From NCBI RefSeq assembly GCF_001426645.1, contig NZ_LMEX01000002.1, forward strand, positions 888,322 through 952,321: a stretch of DNA of 64,000 nt. The letters run 5' to 3'. A model generated the notes under the pieces. It was not told the DNA's origin. It saw only the letters and a list, made by a program, of their open reading frames with translations, and did no database searches. The first letter of the stretch is position 1. Each line of letters opens with the position of its first letter. Of this stretch, positions 1 to 7,159 are shown in pieces. This stretch comes from Rhodanobacter sp. Root480. GTDB lineage: Bacteria > Pseudomonadota > Gammaproteobacteria > Xanthomonadales > Rhodanobacteraceae. The position numbers and the translations under genes are program-made.

Positions 1-2
1 CC

Positions 3-260
3 AAGGCGATCCCGCGTGTAGTGGATGACGGCATGAGGCTCGAAACGTTCTTCCGTCGCCTGTACCTAGACACTCGCGGCAACACAATGATTTCACTGGA
101 CAGCCTTCACCACAGCAACACGACGAGCGACTTGAAGCTCGACAAATACCTGCTGCCCGCGCTTCTTCACCTTCAACAACAGGGCAAGATTCAGATCGCT
201 CCCTCGAACGGTGGCAAACAGTACGTGAACTTCCGTCAGTTGATCAACCTGTCCAACTGA
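3..260 (+). CDS. C-terminal part of an unknown protein (5' truncated by window)
   Basis: The reading frame is open from the first bases of the window to the TGA at 258-260, so this is the tail of a longer gene; the GTG at 21 is not necessarily a start. The visible tail ends in a segment reading LLHLQQQGKIQIAPSNGG followed by a short beta-like stretch, a pattern often seen at the end of winged-helix domains, but this is only a resemblance. No family is recognised and no function is proposed. Confidence 0.45.
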   Translation, partial: KAIPRVVDDGMRLETFFRRLYLDTRGNTMISLDSLHHSNTTSDLKLDKYLLPALLHLQQQGKIQIAPSNGGKQYVNFRQLINLSN

Positions 261-462
261 CGCACAAGTGGACTGGCCACCCCTGAAGAGTCGTGACCAG
301 TCCTGCACCAAGAGCTTCTACTTGCGCACTTCCAAAGGCGATCCAATTTTCTTTTGGGAGTGCGATTTTTTGCCCCCGCCCCTTTTTCCATGCGACATAT
401 GCGATCGTCGCATCGTCGCATAGGTTTCAGGCCGTGTCCTGGTACAGGCAGCCACATACAAG

Positions 463-1135
463 GGTGTTCAGAACTTCTTTAACCGGGATGTGGATGGCCG
501 CTGCGGAAGTCGCCCCTCGACCTGGATCGTAAAGTGGCAAGCGCGGCCTTCCAGTCGCGAATCGGCATCGTCCATTTCTTGCTGACGATGCGCAGGCCAA
601 GTAGACGATCGGATAGACCGAATCGAGCGGGTGGGTTTACCAGACCTTGACCTCCCCGACGACGACGTCGGTGACGTAAGAAACCAGACTGGGCGACACC
701 TCGGTCCCATACATCTCTTCCAGGTGCGCTTGGATCTCGCTCACCGTCATGCCGCGCGCATACAGTGACAGGATCCTATCGTCGAAACCCGCCCAACTGG
801 TCTTGGACTTGGGAATCAGCTGCAGCTCGAAGTTACCGTGACGATCATGCGGAATCTCGAGCGGCAGTTCGCCGAACTCGCCCTTGAGCATCTTGCGGCT
901 GCAATCGTTGTGGGTGTGCCAGCCGCGTTAGCGACGGGCTCGTGCATCGTGACCGAGGTGCTCAGTCAATTGCTTGAGCAGGCCGTTATCGCCAACCAAG
1001 TCTTCCGGCTTTTTTGTAGTTCGCCAACAGGCTTGAGCGGCTCGTCGGGTGCCTCGTGCTTGCGTGGACTCATGGTGTCTCCGGTTGGGTGGCAGTGTCC
1101 CGCCTTTGGCCCGGCTACACAAAACTTAGGGCACC
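463..1135 (-). mobile_element. Decayed IS256-family insertion sequence
   Basis: Remnant of a mutator-type (IS256 family) element of which only about 670 bp remain, where intact members are about 1.3 kb. The right end (1112-1135) and left end (463-486), read inwards, share roughly 13 of 24 positions, which fits degraded terminal inverted repeats. The flanks show no convincing 8-9 bp target duplication. The transposase inside has a deleted middle (see pseudogene entry). The element marks the accessory nature of this end of the window. Confidence 0.6.
479..1073 (-). pseudogene. IS256-family transposase, frameshifted, with internal deletion
   Basis: Three family landmarks survive in order. The N-terminus MSPRKHEAPDEPLKPVGEL starts at 1073. 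After a frame change comes PEDLVGDNGLLKQLTEHLG. The GEFGELPLEIPHDR region then continues to ISLYARGMTV-like and EVSPSLVSYVTD segments (891-640). A TAA interrupts the next motif where homologs read WQTRPLD, PIVY follows, and the sequence then jumps to the family C-terminus KKWTMPIRDWKAAL before ending at 479-481. The catalytic DDE core between these points is missing, so the product cannot be active. Confidence 0.75.
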
Positions 1136-1362
1136 TCTGCATATAGACGAACATCGTCGAGACAACTAAAAAATCACTAAGTCACCAATCCTATGGCGAA
1201 CACTATTTGCCAGCGGCCCCGCGGCCAGCCATTCGCAATGGGCTTTCCATAGCATGGTCAGTGACCAAGGGGAATCCCGGTTCCTATATCCAATAGCAAA
1301 AGCTAGCTCTTGCTCTGGATGGATAGATGCCAACCAAAAGCAAGTCATGGGAGGTGATGGTG

Positions 1363-2625
1363 ATGGACACCGAAGTCGATTACTACCAGGCAGAAGATGA
1401 CATGGACGTCCAAATGCAGGAGGTGGAAAGACACATCGCCGAGGAAGAACGAAACTACCAGTTCGCCTCGAAACGATGTCTTCACGACGGTGAGGGCCGT
1501 ATGTCGATATCGGACGAAAGCGAATGCCTGACATGGGTGGCCACGCTTGAACATCTCGCCAAACGCATCAGCAACAGCAAACAGCACCTGATCAAACCCG
1601 ATCGGTGTCCGAGATCCACATGGAAGCACGTTAGTTGCACGTACAGCCTCACGCCGCTCGGCAAAGCAGTCTGGCAACTCTGCCGCGCTGGCATTCCCCT
1701 GATCGAGGTTGCCAGTCCAAGCGTTCGATACCGGGGGCACTGCTCCTGGCCGACAGCACCCCACGCGAAGCACGAGGATTTGGCCAGAACCGAAAGCATG
1801 GTCACGAGGTTCAACCCTCACATCACCGTCATGTTGCGAGCTTGCCAGAAGGCGAAGTCCGCCATCAGGCATGCGGATGGCATGGCCATCGACCTCAGCA
1901 ACGAGAAGGTGCGCCGGAGGATCGAGTGGATCGCTCGCTTCGTGCGTCGATGCTGTCGATCTTCCCAATTCAAGCGGATGGAGTCGAACCGCACAAGGCT
2001 GGAACAGAAGAATCTGCAGTCCTGCTGTCGCTATATAGCCGACGGATTCCAAGGGCACTCACGACTGCTTGTCTTGCGTGTTGATCTCTACATTCGACCA
2101 ACGCACCACACGATGGCGGATGTTCGACTGGCCGAAAGGTGTCTTGAACGTTTCCTGCGTGATCTTGACGACGGACGCATCATTCCCGACATGCTGCGAA
2201 GGATCTGCAAGCGGGAGTGTGGCTTCGATCGCGGCATGCACTATCACCTGCTCGTTGCCCTTGATGGACACAAGCATCAGAGCGCACGTCATCTGTCGAA
2301 ACTGCTTGGCGAAAAGTGGCTCAAGAAGTGTGGTCCTTTGCGCGCCAGCTATTTCAATTGCTACGTTCGGCGCCACCAGTACAAGTACAACGCCCTCGGC
2401 TCAGTCCACATCAGCAATTGGAGGATGCTCATGGGCATCCGAGAGGCGATCAAGTACATGGTGAAGGGCGACGGCTACGTGATGACCGGGCACAAGAGGA
2501 ACCTCATGCGCGGCAATATGAAGAAGCAATCTGGGTCCAAGTCAAAACGCGGCGCGCCACGCAAATTGGGTCATGGCATGAGTCTCGTCGATGAAATTCT
2601 TGGCAACCCTCGCTACGAACCATAA
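1363..2625 (+). CDS. Inovirus Gp2-like / YagK-YfjJ C-terminal domain protein
   Basis: Predicted replication-associated protein of phage satellites and inovirus-like elements (420 residues from this start). The second half has the family layout: LLVLRVDLYIRP, then a spaced helical region, then GMHYHLLVALDG, then IREAIKYMVKGDGYVM. The HYH triplet recalls the metal-binding motif of HUH replication initiators. The ATG at 1363 is preceded by GGGAGG (1349-1354) at good spacing; the longer frame from 1327 has no such site. The first 200 residues are not recognised. A hairpin with the look of a terminator follows. Replication role is inferred from the family; enzymatic activity is not shown. Confidence 0.7.
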   Translation: MDTEVDYYQAEDDMDVQMQEVERHIAEEERNYQFASKRCLHDGEGRMSISDESECLTWVATLEHLAKRISNSKQHLIKPDRCPRSTWKHVSCTYSLTPLGKAVWQLCRAGIPLIEVASPSVRYRGHCSWPTAPHAKHEDLARTESMVTRFNPHITVMLRACQKAKSAIRHADGMAIDLSNEKVRRRIEWIARFVRRCCRSSQFKRMESNRTRLEQKNLQSCCRYIADGFQGHSRLLVLRVDLYIRPTHHTMADVRLAERCLERFLRDLDDGRIIPDMLRRICKRECGFDRGMHYHLLVALDGHKHQSARHLSKLLGEKWLKKCGPLRASYFNCYVRRHQYKYNALGSVHISNWRMLMGIREAIKYMVKGDGYVMTGHKRNLMRGNMKKQSGSKSKRGAPRKLGHGMSLVDEILGNPRYEP

Positions 2626-2681
2626 TGCCTCCAGTGCCCTTCACCGCTTCCAAGCCAAAAAAAGAGGTTTTGCAAGCTGGA

Positions 2682-2703
2682 AAGGAGGGCAGAAGCCCTC
2701 CTT
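2682..2703 (+). terminator. Hairpin after the Gp2-like gene
   Basis: Perfect 9-bp stem AAGGAGGGC / GCCCTCCTT with an AGAA loop, about 57 nt after the stop codon of the Gp2-like gene. Only a weak T-rich run follows, so it may be a terminator or an mRNA-stabilising hairpin. Confidence 0.5.
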
Positions 2704-2858
2704 CCCGTTGCCTATCCGCACCTCACCCGACATGGGTTGTTCCAGCGGTTTGACTACATAAGCCGTCTCGCTAAGCGACGTTGCCAGGATCGCACGGCAA
2801 TAGCACCGGCAATCTTCCAGTTGGGCAGTGCTGCTGCCGACTTGTCCGATACCTTCCC

Positions 2859-2951
2859 CTAGATCTGGCCTGCCTTCGTACGGACCAGATAGTGGCCGAG
2901 GCCGTAGACCGCAAAGCCATAAACCACCACGGCACCAATCACTCGAAACAT
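2859..2951 (-). CDS. 30-residue hydrophobic small protein
   Basis: Very short frame, MFRVIGAVVVYGFAVYG then a basic tail, predicted to form one membrane-spanning helix. A purine-rich GAGGGAAGAAGAG lies immediately before the ATG, a good ribosome binding site. It sits downstream of the YqaJ and 81-residue frames on the same strand, as tiny membrane proteins often do in phage-like modules. No function can be given; it could also be a spurious frame, though the start signal argues for translation. Confidence 0.4.
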   Translation of the reverse strand: MFRVIGAVVVYGFAVYGLGHYLVRTKAGQI

Positions 2952-2974
2952 CTCTTCTTCCCTCGTTGTTGATA

Positions 2975-3220
2975 TCAACCGGGCCCCAAACGGGCGACCT
3001 TGTCGTCTAGCTTGCCACGCAGACTTGGCGTCACTTCTCGTGCGGCCGTTCCCTCGCCATCTATCGGCCCGGTGCTGGGGTAGAACTCCTCCACCACCGC
3101 CGGCACGTCTTCGGCCAGATCTTCGAACGCCCCATTGGCGAACCCCGTGCGGGCTGCCTCGTCCAGCGCCTCCTGGTCAAAGCCACTGTCTCGTCGCTTC
3201 TGGTCCAGCTGCCGTGCCAT
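2975..3220 (-). CDS. Hypothetical acidic 81-residue protein
   Basis: Starts inside the end of the YqaJ gene (44-nt overlap) and runs in another frame: MARQLDQKRRDSGFDQEALD, then an acidic, phage-protein-like sequence. No domain is recognised and no strong ribosome binding site precedes the ATG. Translational coupling with YqaJ is plausible. The alternative is that a frameshift near 3200 split one longer protein, since the YqaJ frame ends in an unremarkable low-complexity tail. Confidence 0.45.
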   Translation of the reverse strand: MARQLDQKRRDSGFDQEALDEAARTGFANGAFEDLAEDVPAVVEEFYPSTGPIDGEGTAAREVTPSLRGKLDDKVARLGPG

Positions 3221-4187
3221 CGGGCGAGAGAGACAGCACGAACCGGCGCGAACCGGGGCGAGGTACGGTGTACTGCGCAGCCAGCGCGGGGTAATCGGCT
3301 GCTAGCCGTTTGGTGTCGATGCTGGCGCCATCTTTGGATCGCTTGTAGGTCACCTCGCCGCGAGCAAACAACGCCTTGCTGGCGTCGCCCATCGCTTGCT
3401 GGATCGTCTGCTTGAGCTGCTCGGCGACGTGCGCCTTCTCATCCAGCTCGGTCTTCAGCGCCGACAGCGAGGTGAAGGTCTGGCAAAGGGCCTCGTCGTC
3501 CGTGAAATCGAGCGATGTCTCGTTACCGGGGTAGAGCTGGCGCAGGGCCCGCGCGGATGACTCACTGCCATCGAAAGGTGGCTCGATGTCATGCTGCACG
3601 TACTCCCAGAACTTCGTCTCCAGCACGGTCAGTCGGGCGATGACCCCGTCGTCCCGCTCGATGCGATGGATCTCCAGCTGCTGCCCGCACAGCAACACGG
3701 CCACGTCTGCCGCCTGCTGGCCCGTCACGGCAAGCTGGTGCTGCACCTGCAGTTGGACATACTCCGGCACGCCGTCCTTCCACAGCCGCGCGCCAAACTC
3801 GCCGGCCGTCTTGCACTCCAGAATCTGCACATCCGGACAGCCCACGACCTCCCGGTCGATGTTGGCCAGCATGAAGTTGAAGGTAGGGTGTTGGAGCACG
3901 GCGCTGACACGCCTAACCTTGCGCCCGGTCTTCTCTTGGTAGGCCGTAGCCACGAAAGGTTCGAGCAGCGTGCCCCAGTAGCGGGGATCCTCCATGCCTG
4001 GACTTTCCGCGTGCGCGACGACACGCCCGGTTTTCTCTGCCCACAGCTCCAGCGGGCTCTTGTAAGGGTTGAGGCCAACCGCGGTGGCGGCATCGGAGCT
4101 GCCGATACCGCCCTGGCGCACTTCCAGCCATTGGCCCCGGTCGAGTGTGCGTGTATCGACCAACCGCAAGGCAGATCGCTTTTTCAT
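3177..4187 (-). CDS. YqaJ-family phage-type recombinase exonuclease
   Basis: Member of the lambda exonuclease-like YqaJ family, which resects double-stranded DNA for single-strand annealing recombination. Visible landmarks from the 336-residue start are RQGGIGSSDAATAVGLNPYKSP near residue 25, the acidic site around NIDREVVG..VQILECKTAGE (residues about 107-130) with the D...ECK catalytic pattern, and QLQVQHQLAVTG. The ATG at 4187 follows TTGGGGGAACCACG; the upstream extension (MAGLSFGGTT) lacks a start signal and overlaps the hairpin region. It is the last large gene of the RadC-DUF932 module and probably serves the island's own recombination. Confidence 0.85.
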   Translation of the reverse strand: MKKRSALRLVDTRTLDRGQWLEVRQGGIGSSDAATAVGLNPYKSPLELWAEKTGRVVAHAESPGMEDPRYWGTLLEPFVATAYQEKTGRKVRRVSAVLQHPTFNFMLANIDREVVGCPDVQILECKTAGEFGARLWKDGVPEYVQLQVQHQLAVTGQQAADVAVLLCGQQLEIHRIERDDGVIARLTVLETKFWEYVQHDIEPPFDGSESSARALRQLYPGNETSLDFTDDEALCQTFTSLSALKTELDEKAHVAEQLKQTIQQAMGDASKALFARGEVTYKRSKDGASIDTKRLAADYPALAAQYTVPRPGSRRFVLSLSPDGTAAGPEATRQWL

Positions 4188-4207
4188 CGTGGTTCCCCCA
4201 AAAGAAA

Positions 4208-4227
4208 GCCCGGCCAAAGGGCCGGGC
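4208..4227 (-). terminator. GC-rich hairpin with T-run in front of YqaJ
   Basis: Stem GCCCGGCC / GGCCGGGC with a 4-nt loop, followed on the minus strand by TTTCTTTT. It has the form of an intrinsic terminator for the gene ending at 4272, yet YqaJ starts only 20 nt further, so it may attenuate rather than end the operon. Confidence 0.6.
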
Positions 4228-4271
4228 GCTATGTCGTTTGCATCAAGATGAATTCTCCGGTCTGCCCGATT

Positions 4272-4724
4272 TCACCAGCTGGCGCGGTAGGTGATATCCC
4301 AGCCTTGCGCCTGCAATCGCTTAGCGTGATGAAGGACTTTCAGCGTGTAATCGACCTCGCCTTCGTCCAGCGTTTCATTTTCATCGGCGGTGAAATACTC
4401 GCTGGCACTCGCCGGGTCATCGCTTACCTGTTCGAGCTGTTCCTCCAGCTCGATCAAGGTATCTACCGAAACGAAGGACGGTCGGCAGTCGTCATGGCCT
4501 TCCTGTGTGTTGTTCACAAACCACCGGTGCAAGGCGTCGAACTTGCGCCAGTAACCGACCCGAACCGTGACGCCACTGACTTCCAGCAAGGACGTATCCT
4601 CGCCCGGCTTCTCTTTCGGCGGCACATAGCCGATGGCCGCGCCAATGGCACGGCGCATCGGTTCCGTCTGCGAGTCGTAGGGGGCGACGTACCGCTTGGC
4701 TTCCAGATACATATCCAGTCCCAT
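4272..4724 (-). CDS. Phage-associated MGLDMYL-type hypothetical protein
   Basis: 150 residues beginning MGLDMYLEAKRYV, the signature start of a small protein family common in phages and integrated elements and of unknown function. The body has a conserved-looking VGYWRKFDALHRWFVNNTQ segment (about residues 56-74) and an acidic helical end. GGAG lies 8 nt before the ATG, and the start is 12 nt after the stop of the DUF932 gene, so the two are one transcription unit. No enzymatic role is known. Confidence 0.7.
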   Translation of the reverse strand: MGLDMYLEAKRYVAPYDSQTEPMRRAIGAAIGYVPPKEKPGEDTSLLEVSGVTVRVGYWRKFDALHRWFVNNTQEGHDDCRPSFVSVDTLIELEEQLEQVSDDPASASEYFTADENETLDEGEVDYTLKVLHHAKRLQAQGWDITYRASW

Positions 4725-4736
4725 CGCAGATCTCCG

Positions 4737-5693
4737 TCAGACCACCAGCTTCATCGCTTCGTCCCAGGCACGCTGCTTGATCTGCGCCCCCTGGCCGAAC
4801 CACGCCGCGTCACGGCGGTGATCGTCACTGCGCGCCCGTCGATGGTGGTCGACGAACTCGGTCACGCTGTTGAGCAAGCCCCACGCCGTACCACGGCTGG
4901 ATGCCATCAGTGCGCCGCTGCCACCGCCCTCGTACAGCGAGCGCACCGTGGCCAAGGCCTGTTCGTTGACCACCGGTGCCTTGCCATCCGGTGCTGCGTA
5001 GGTCAGTACCCGGCGCAGCAAGCCTTCGACCGAGTCGGGATCGACGGGGCGATCAACCAGTGCCTTCATTCGGACCACGAAGCCATCCCAGGACGACACG
5101 GTGATCCCCAGCTGGCGCTTGACCGCCTCTGCATCAAACTGGCTGCGGTGCGGCACCTTGATCGCGCTGCTGGCGTTCCCCAACGCGATCTGCAGGGTGT
5201 TGTTGCAGACCACCCGCACCGAGGTGAACTGCGCCGTGGTCGCCAGCGTGCCGTCGCAAGCCGTGGCCAGCAACAGGTAACCATCCACCCGATCCCGGCC
5301 TTTGAGCGTCGTGCTCTGGCCCGTCTTCGCCAACGCCCAGAACTTGCGGCCCTCGCGCAGCACGCCGGCCGTTTCCAACTCGAAACCGTTGCAGGCGGTC
5401 AGGTCACGATAGAACTCCAGGATCTCGCCCGGCTGCACCACGTGAAAGCGCTTGGACACTACGGCTAACGGGGCCTTGGTATCCGACCGATACAACACCT
5501 TCTGTTCCGGGAAAGCGTTGATGACGCCGACGTTGTTGCTGCCAGAGATGTAGCGGACTTCAGACTGCTCAATCTGCCAGTCCATGCCAGCGTTCTTCTT
5601 CCAGACCTCGATGGGTTGCTGCGGGGCAAGCTTGTTGCCCAGGCGGTGCCAGGGCTTTTCACCGGCATAGGCCATGGTTTCAACCAAGTGCAT
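4737..5693 (-). CDS. DUF932 (phage/plasmid-like) protein
   Basis: 318-residue protein of the DUF932 / TIGR03299 family, widespread on plasmids, phages and integrative elements next to RadC and YqaJ, with no proven biochemical function. The N-terminus MHLVETMAYAGEKPWHRLG is typical, as is the central VVSKRFHVVQPGEILEFYRD. GAGGAAA at good spacing supports the ATG at 5693 rather than the in-frame start 48 nt upstream, which would lie in the hairpin at 5724-5756. Confidence 0.8.
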   Translation of the reverse strand: MHLVETMAYAGEKPWHRLGNKLAPQQPIEVWKKNAGMDWQIEQSEVRYISGSNNVGVINAFPEQKVLYRSDTKAPLAVVSKRFHVVQPGEILEFYRDLTACNGFELETAGVLREGRKFWALAKTGQSTTLKGRDRVDGYLLLATACDGTLATTAQFTSVRVVCNNTLQIALGNASSAIKVPHRSQFDAEAVKRQLGITVSSWDGFVVRMKALVDRPVDPDSVEGLLRRVLTYAAPDGKAPVVNEQALATVRSLYEGGGSGALMASSRGTAWGLLNSVTEFVDHHRRARSDDHRRDAAWFGQGAQIKQRAWDEAMKLVV

Positions 5694-5723
5694 TGTCGTT
5701 TCCTCGTAAGTGGGTGGCATAAA

Positions 5724-5756
5724 CGCACAAGGCCCGGACATGCCGGGCCTTGTGCG
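5724..5756 (-). terminator. 14-bp perfect GC-rich hairpin in front of DUF932
   Basis: Arms CGCACAAGGCCCGG / CCGGGCCTTGTGCG around a 5-nt loop. On the minus strand it is followed only by GTTTAT, so termination strength is doubtful. It lies between the small membrane protein and DUF932, 31 nt before the DUF932 start. Confidence 0.55.
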
Positions 5757-5777
5757 CAGTGCTTGTGACGCGTTGGA

Positions 5778-5882
5778 TCAGGGAGCTTTGAAATCGCTAC
5801 AGCGGGTGCAGCGGACGATGCCAACTAGTACCGCAATAGCAACCACCAGGACGCAGTAGGCCGTTTCGAGTTTGCCTGTCAT
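5778..5882 (-). CDS. 34-residue single-pass membrane protein
   Basis: Short frame MTGKLETAYCVLVVAIAVLV followed by a Cys-containing basic tail (RCTRC). About 15 central residues are strongly hydrophobic, so one membrane helix is expected. It lies between RadC and DUF932 on the same strand. The start signal is weak (AGGG about 11 nt upstream). Function unknown. Confidence 0.4.
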   Translation of the reverse strand: MTGKLETAYCVLVVAIAVLVGIVRCTRCSDFKAP

Positions 5883-6003
5883 GAGCTAGGAATCCCTGCG
5901 AACGCTGCGACGCGGAGCGTCCAAACGCGAAGCCGGTGACCATCGACTCCACAGGAGTAATGTGGATCTGAGATTTCTTTGATGGATGCTCTTTGAAGCG
6001 TTG

Positions 6004-6489
6004 CTACAGAAGGCCGCGCTCCGCCATGCTGACGCACTCGCTACCCACCACGATGTGGTCAAGGACACGTACCCCGATCAGCCGCAGTGCTTCGCGAAGC
6101 TCGTGGGTGAGCATCCGATCGGCCGCACTGGGCTCGGCCATGCCACTGGGGTGGTTGTGCGCCAGGATCGCCGCGCTGGCGTTGATGGCCAGCGCCGCGC
6201 GCACCACTTCCCTTGGATGGACGCTTGCCCCATCGACAGTGCCAGTGAAAAGCTTCTGGCAATCGAGGATCCGGTGGCGGTTGTCCAGCCAAAGAACGTG
6301 AAACTCTTCGTGCAGGAGCGCGCCCAAGCGCATACGCAGAAAGTCGCTGGCGTCCATCGGCGTGCCAATGCTGCCGTGGCGTTCCAGCCGGCTCTTCAGG
6401 ATAGCTTCGGCTGCGGCGAGTACGTCTTGTTCGGTCGTCTCGCCCGTGAGCTTGTAGCGGATGTGGGTCAAAGATTGCGCGAGTTGCAT
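6004..6489 (-). CDS. radC: RadC-like JAB/JAMM-domain protein
   Basis: 161-residue RadC-family (DUF2466) protein. The JAMM metal site is complete: HEEFHVLWLDN supplies the acidic residue region (about residues 60-70) and AHNHPSGMAEPSAAD gives the HxHPS...D ligands (about 112-126). Mobile elements often encode such short RadC proteins; despite the name, a repair role is not established. AAGGAG six nt before the ATG at 6489 fixes the start, rejecting the 100-residue upstream extension. It opens the minus-strand module that ends at YqaJ. Confidence 0.85.
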   Translation of the reverse strand: MQLAQSLTHIRYKLTGETTEQDVLAAAEAILKSRLERHGSIGTPMDASDFLRMRLGALLHEEFHVLWLDNRHRILDCQKLFTGTVDGASVHPREVVRAALAINASAAILAHNHPSGMAEPSAADRMLTHELREALRLIGVRVLDHIVVGSECVSMAERGLL

Positions 6490-6522
6490 GACGAGCTCCT
6501 TGATGACGGCATAAGCGTATAG

Positions 6523-6544
6523 AGCCCGGCGGTGAGGCCGGGCT
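6523..6544 (-). terminator. GC-rich hairpin in front of RadC
   Basis: Stem AGCCCGGC / GCCGGGCT with a 6-nt loop, extended by partly paired flanks, lying 34 nt before the RadC start. With no gene upstream on this strand, it is hard to explain as a simple terminator of a preceding gene; it more likely sits in the 5' leader of the RadC transcript. Confidence 0.5.
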
Positions 6545-7131
6545 TTATGCGTAATCGACGGGAAAGATGTGAAAACGGAAACCCGAGGCGAAGCGGCTCG
6601 CTTCCGCGAACCCGCCAGTGCTAAGTCAAAGCTGGATCGGGGCGATTGCAAAGGCGCAACCGCAGTCCTGAAAACGAAAGCTGTCGAACAGTCTGTGATC
6701 AATCGGCACACCAATCGTCGCTCAACGCGCAAACCTAGAGTGATGCGCGAGCATTTCGCCGCCCTACCCCTCAGTCGTCTTTCGCACAACCGCTGTCGGC
6801 GACCAGATAGCCGGTTGAGGGCACTGTGGCGCTCGCTTCTCTCTTTGGTGTGATATAGGTTTGTAAATTTTTTCGATCGATAGTCGGCTGCTTACCGCCC
6901 GAAATCGAGCGCTGCGGAGAACAGGAAGGACTTCTGAAGGATGGATGGGCCGAGCTACAGGCATTCGCATGAAAGTCACGACCACATGCATGCCCACAGC
7001 ATGCCCCGTGACCAGTCGCAAACGATGCGATCGTACGGGGTTAACATGTCCGCAGAATGTCCGGTCGCTATGCTCCAACAACGGAGGCCAGCCACTTCGT
7101 TCGGCGTGGATGCTTTAGGGGACTACAGGGA
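6545..7131. other. Intergenic region between RadC and the SNF2 gene
   Basis: About 590 bp between divergent genes, expected to hold the promoters of both. A notably AT-rich stretch (about 6848-6882) is the best candidate promoter region. No RNA gene, IS end or clear operator was recognised. One small frame (6941-7159) is listed separately. Confidence 0.4.
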
Positions 7132-7159
7132 ATGGATACGGAGTTTTTGGAGAGTCTGA
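6941..7159 (+). CDS. Possible His/Met-rich 72-residue leader protein
   Basis: Frame MDGPSYRHSHESHDHMHAHS, rich in His and Met at its start, with AGGAAGGA (6923-6930) 10 nt before the ATG. Its end overlaps the first 28 nt of the SNF2 gene in another frame, which would allow translational coupling. No homologous family is recognised, and it may be chance. Confidence 0.25.
   Translation: MDGPSYRHSHESHDHMHAHSMPRDQSQTMRSYGVNMSAECPVAMLQQRRPATSFGVDALGDYREWIRSFWRV

Noticed and set aside
463..1135. Target-site duplication flanking the IS256 remnant
   Set aside because: The flanks share only scattered bases (CATACAA against CATATAG), too weak to call.
3591..5468. Long plus-strand open frame of 625 codons
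   Set aside because: It is antisense to YqaJ, the MGLDMYL gene and DUF932, all recognised on the minus strand; the protein has no domain and is a GC-driven shadow.
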